From Paracoccaceae bacterium (GTDB taxonomy: Bacteria; Pseudomonadota; Alphaproteobacteria; Rhodobacterales; Rhodobacteraceae): a stretch of DNA of 6,863 nt. The translations under genes were made by a program, and so were the position numbers. The DNA is taken from assembly GCA_003551745.1 (NCBI GenBank), contig PUNI01000321.1, positions 1-6,863 on the forward strand, given 5' to 3'. The notes beneath the pieces were generated by a model. The model saw nothing but the letters and a program-made list of their open reading frames with translations, made no database searches and had not been told where the DNA came from. Shown piece after piece: positions 5,750 through 6,863 of the stretch (the stretch's first letter is position 1; the number at the start of each line of letters is the position of its first letter).

Positions 5750-6863
5750 ATGGCGAGCACCGATGCGCGGGCGGCGCCACAGGGCAAAGGCGCGGAAAGC
5801 CTCGCCGAGGGCGTCGACCGCGAGATCGTGATGTCGAACCAGCGGGTGCCTCCGGGGCGCCTCGGCAAGATCCTCGTCGCACTGTGCATCTTCTACACCG
5901 CCTTCCACATCGGGGTGATGAACATCTACCCGCTGGAGACCTGGACCTATCGGCTGGCCCATGTCACCGGCGGGCTGATCCTCGGCTTCCTGCTCTATTC
6001 GGCGACCGTCTTCGCCACCGACGACCCGAAGCCCTGGCGGCCATCGATGGCGGAGCTTGCGCTGGTGGTGCCGGCGGGGCTGGCGATTGCGGTCGCGCTG
6101 GTGCAGATCACCGTGGCGATCCTGACCGGCGACCTGATCGCCATGGGCGCGCCGCCCGACAAGATGCTGACGACTTTCGGCTGGCCGCTTGCCGCCGGAA
6201 CGGCGCTGGCGCTGATCGCAAGCTGGATCTTTCCGGGAAATGACCGCACGCGCATCGCCCTGCCCGACATGCTGCTGGCGCTGGCGGCCCTGACGGTCGG
6301 GCTCTACATCATCGCTCATGCCGGCTTCCTGCGAAACCGCGCCGGCGTCTTTCCCCATGTCAACGACATGTATGCCGCGATCGCCGGCATCGCGCTGATC
6401 CTCGAGCTGACGCGGCGGCTCGCCGGGCTCGCGCTGGTGATCATCGTCGGGCTGTTCATCGCCTATGGCTTCGTCGGGCCCTGGCTGCCCGGCTTCCTCG
6501 CCCACCGCGGCTATGCGCCGGAGCGCTTCTTCGCGCGCATCTACACCGACATCGGCGTGCTGGGGCCGACAACGGCGGTGTCGTCCACCTACATCATCCT
6601 CTTCATCACCTTCGCGGCCTTCCTGCAGGCCAGCCGCGTGGGCGAGTATTTCATCAACTTCGCCTTCGCCGCCGCCGGCGGGGCGCGCGGCGGGCCGGCC
6701 AAGGTGGCGATCTTCGGCTCGGGCCTCATGGGGATGATCAACGGCACCTCGGCGGGCAACGTCGTCTCCACCGGCTCGCTGACCATCCCGCTGATGAAGA
6801 AGGTGGGCTACCGGCCCCAGACGGCGGCCTCGATCGAGGCGGCGGCGAGTTCGGGAGGGCAGA
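5750..6863 (+). CDS. Fused (4TM/12TM) TRAP transporter permease, 3' end beyond the window
   Basis: This membrane permease of a TAXI-type TRAP system drives solute uptake with an ion gradient. The frame is open from the ATG at 5750 to the window edge (371 codons), roughly half of a typical fused permease. GGAGG lies 4 bases before the ATG. Residues 1-38 are a charged cytoplasmic N-terminus. Hydrophobic segments follow at about 40-58, 69-89, 103-125, 145-161 and 172-190, with more after 205; the early ones correspond to the fused small (DctQ-like) part. Later come VSSTYIILFITFAAFLQ, GGARGGPAKVAIFGSGLMG and NGTSAGNVVSTGSLTIPLMK, the signature of the large DctM-type subunit, where helical hairpins form the transport site. 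The preceding TAXI binding protein confirms the pairing. The substrate is unknown. The main oddity is the terminator separating it from its partner gene. Confidence 0.93.
   Translation, partial: MASTDARAAPQGKGAESLAEGVDREIVMSNQRVPPGRLGKILVALCIFYTAFHIGVMNIYPLETWTYRLAHVTGGLILGFLLYSATVFATDDPKPWRPSMAELALVVPAGLAIAVALVQITVAILTGDLIAMGAPPDKMLTTFGWPLAAGTALALIASWIFPGNDRTRIALPDMLLALAALTVGLYIIAHAGFLRNRAGVFPHVNDMYAAIAGIALILELTRRLAGLALVIIVGLFIAYGFVGPWLPGFLAHRGYAPERFFARIYTDIGVLGPTTAVSSTYIILFITFAAFLQASRVGEYFINFAFAAAGGARGGPAKVAIFGSGLMGMINGTSAGNVVSTGSLTIPLMKKVGYRPQTAASIEAAASSGGQ

Noticed and set aside
4642..5889. A 415-codon minus-strand frame over the TAXI gene
   Set aside because: It is antisense to a gene with a signal peptide and family hallmarks, crosses the terminator, and has the composition of a shadow frame.
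5732..6505. A 257-codon minus-strand frame over the permease gene
   Set aside because: The plus-strand frame encodes clear membrane helices and TRAP signatures. The minus frame is polar, Gln/Asp/Arg-rich and a typical mirror of a hydrophobic gene.

Overview
The window is a stretch of very G+C-rich chromosomal DNA (by eye about two thirds or more G+C, with strong G/C preference at third codon positions). Its gene set fits an alphaproteobacterium, most likely a member of the Rhodobacteraceae: a DUF2842-type small membrane protein next to purA, a glycine-rich SecG, a 547-residue CTP synthase and a TAXI-type TRAP transporter. The family placement is my inference from gene content and protein style. 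No species can be named.

Layout from left to right. Positions 2-571 (+) are the 3' end of a gene whose start lies outside the window. It encodes a Pro/Ala-rich linker followed by a compact C-terminal domain that looks like a winged helix. It converges on a minus-strand pair: purA (846-2138), encoding adenylosuccinate synthetase, and a 75-residue two-helix membrane protein just downstream of it (597-824). Across a 143-base divergent intergenic region lies secG (2282-2647), encoding the small subunit of the SecYEG translocon. A 200-base gap follows, holding a consensus DnaA box and a potentially structured leader, and then pyrG (2848-4491), CTP synthase. After a 168-base gap with two matching palindromes come a periplasmic TAXI solute-binding protein (4660-5640), a strong hairpin terminator, and the first 371 codons of a fused TRAP permease (from 5750), cut off by the window edge.

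Functionally, the left and centre are core metabolism: purA commits IMP to AMP synthesis, pyrG makes CTP from UTP and glutamine, and secG serves protein export. The right part is a complete-looking start of a secondary solute uptake system: the binding protein captures an unidentified, probably anionic or amino-acid-like solute in the periplasm and hands it to the Na+- or H+-driven permease.

I see no mobile element, CRISPR array, tRNA, rRNA or phage gene. There is no obvious undescribed multi-gene system here. The signals most worth a second look are in the gaps: the DnaA box upstream of pyrG, a leader in which the pyrG ribosome-binding region can pair with an upstream sequence, the twin palindromes before the TAXI gene, and the terminator between binding protein and permease.
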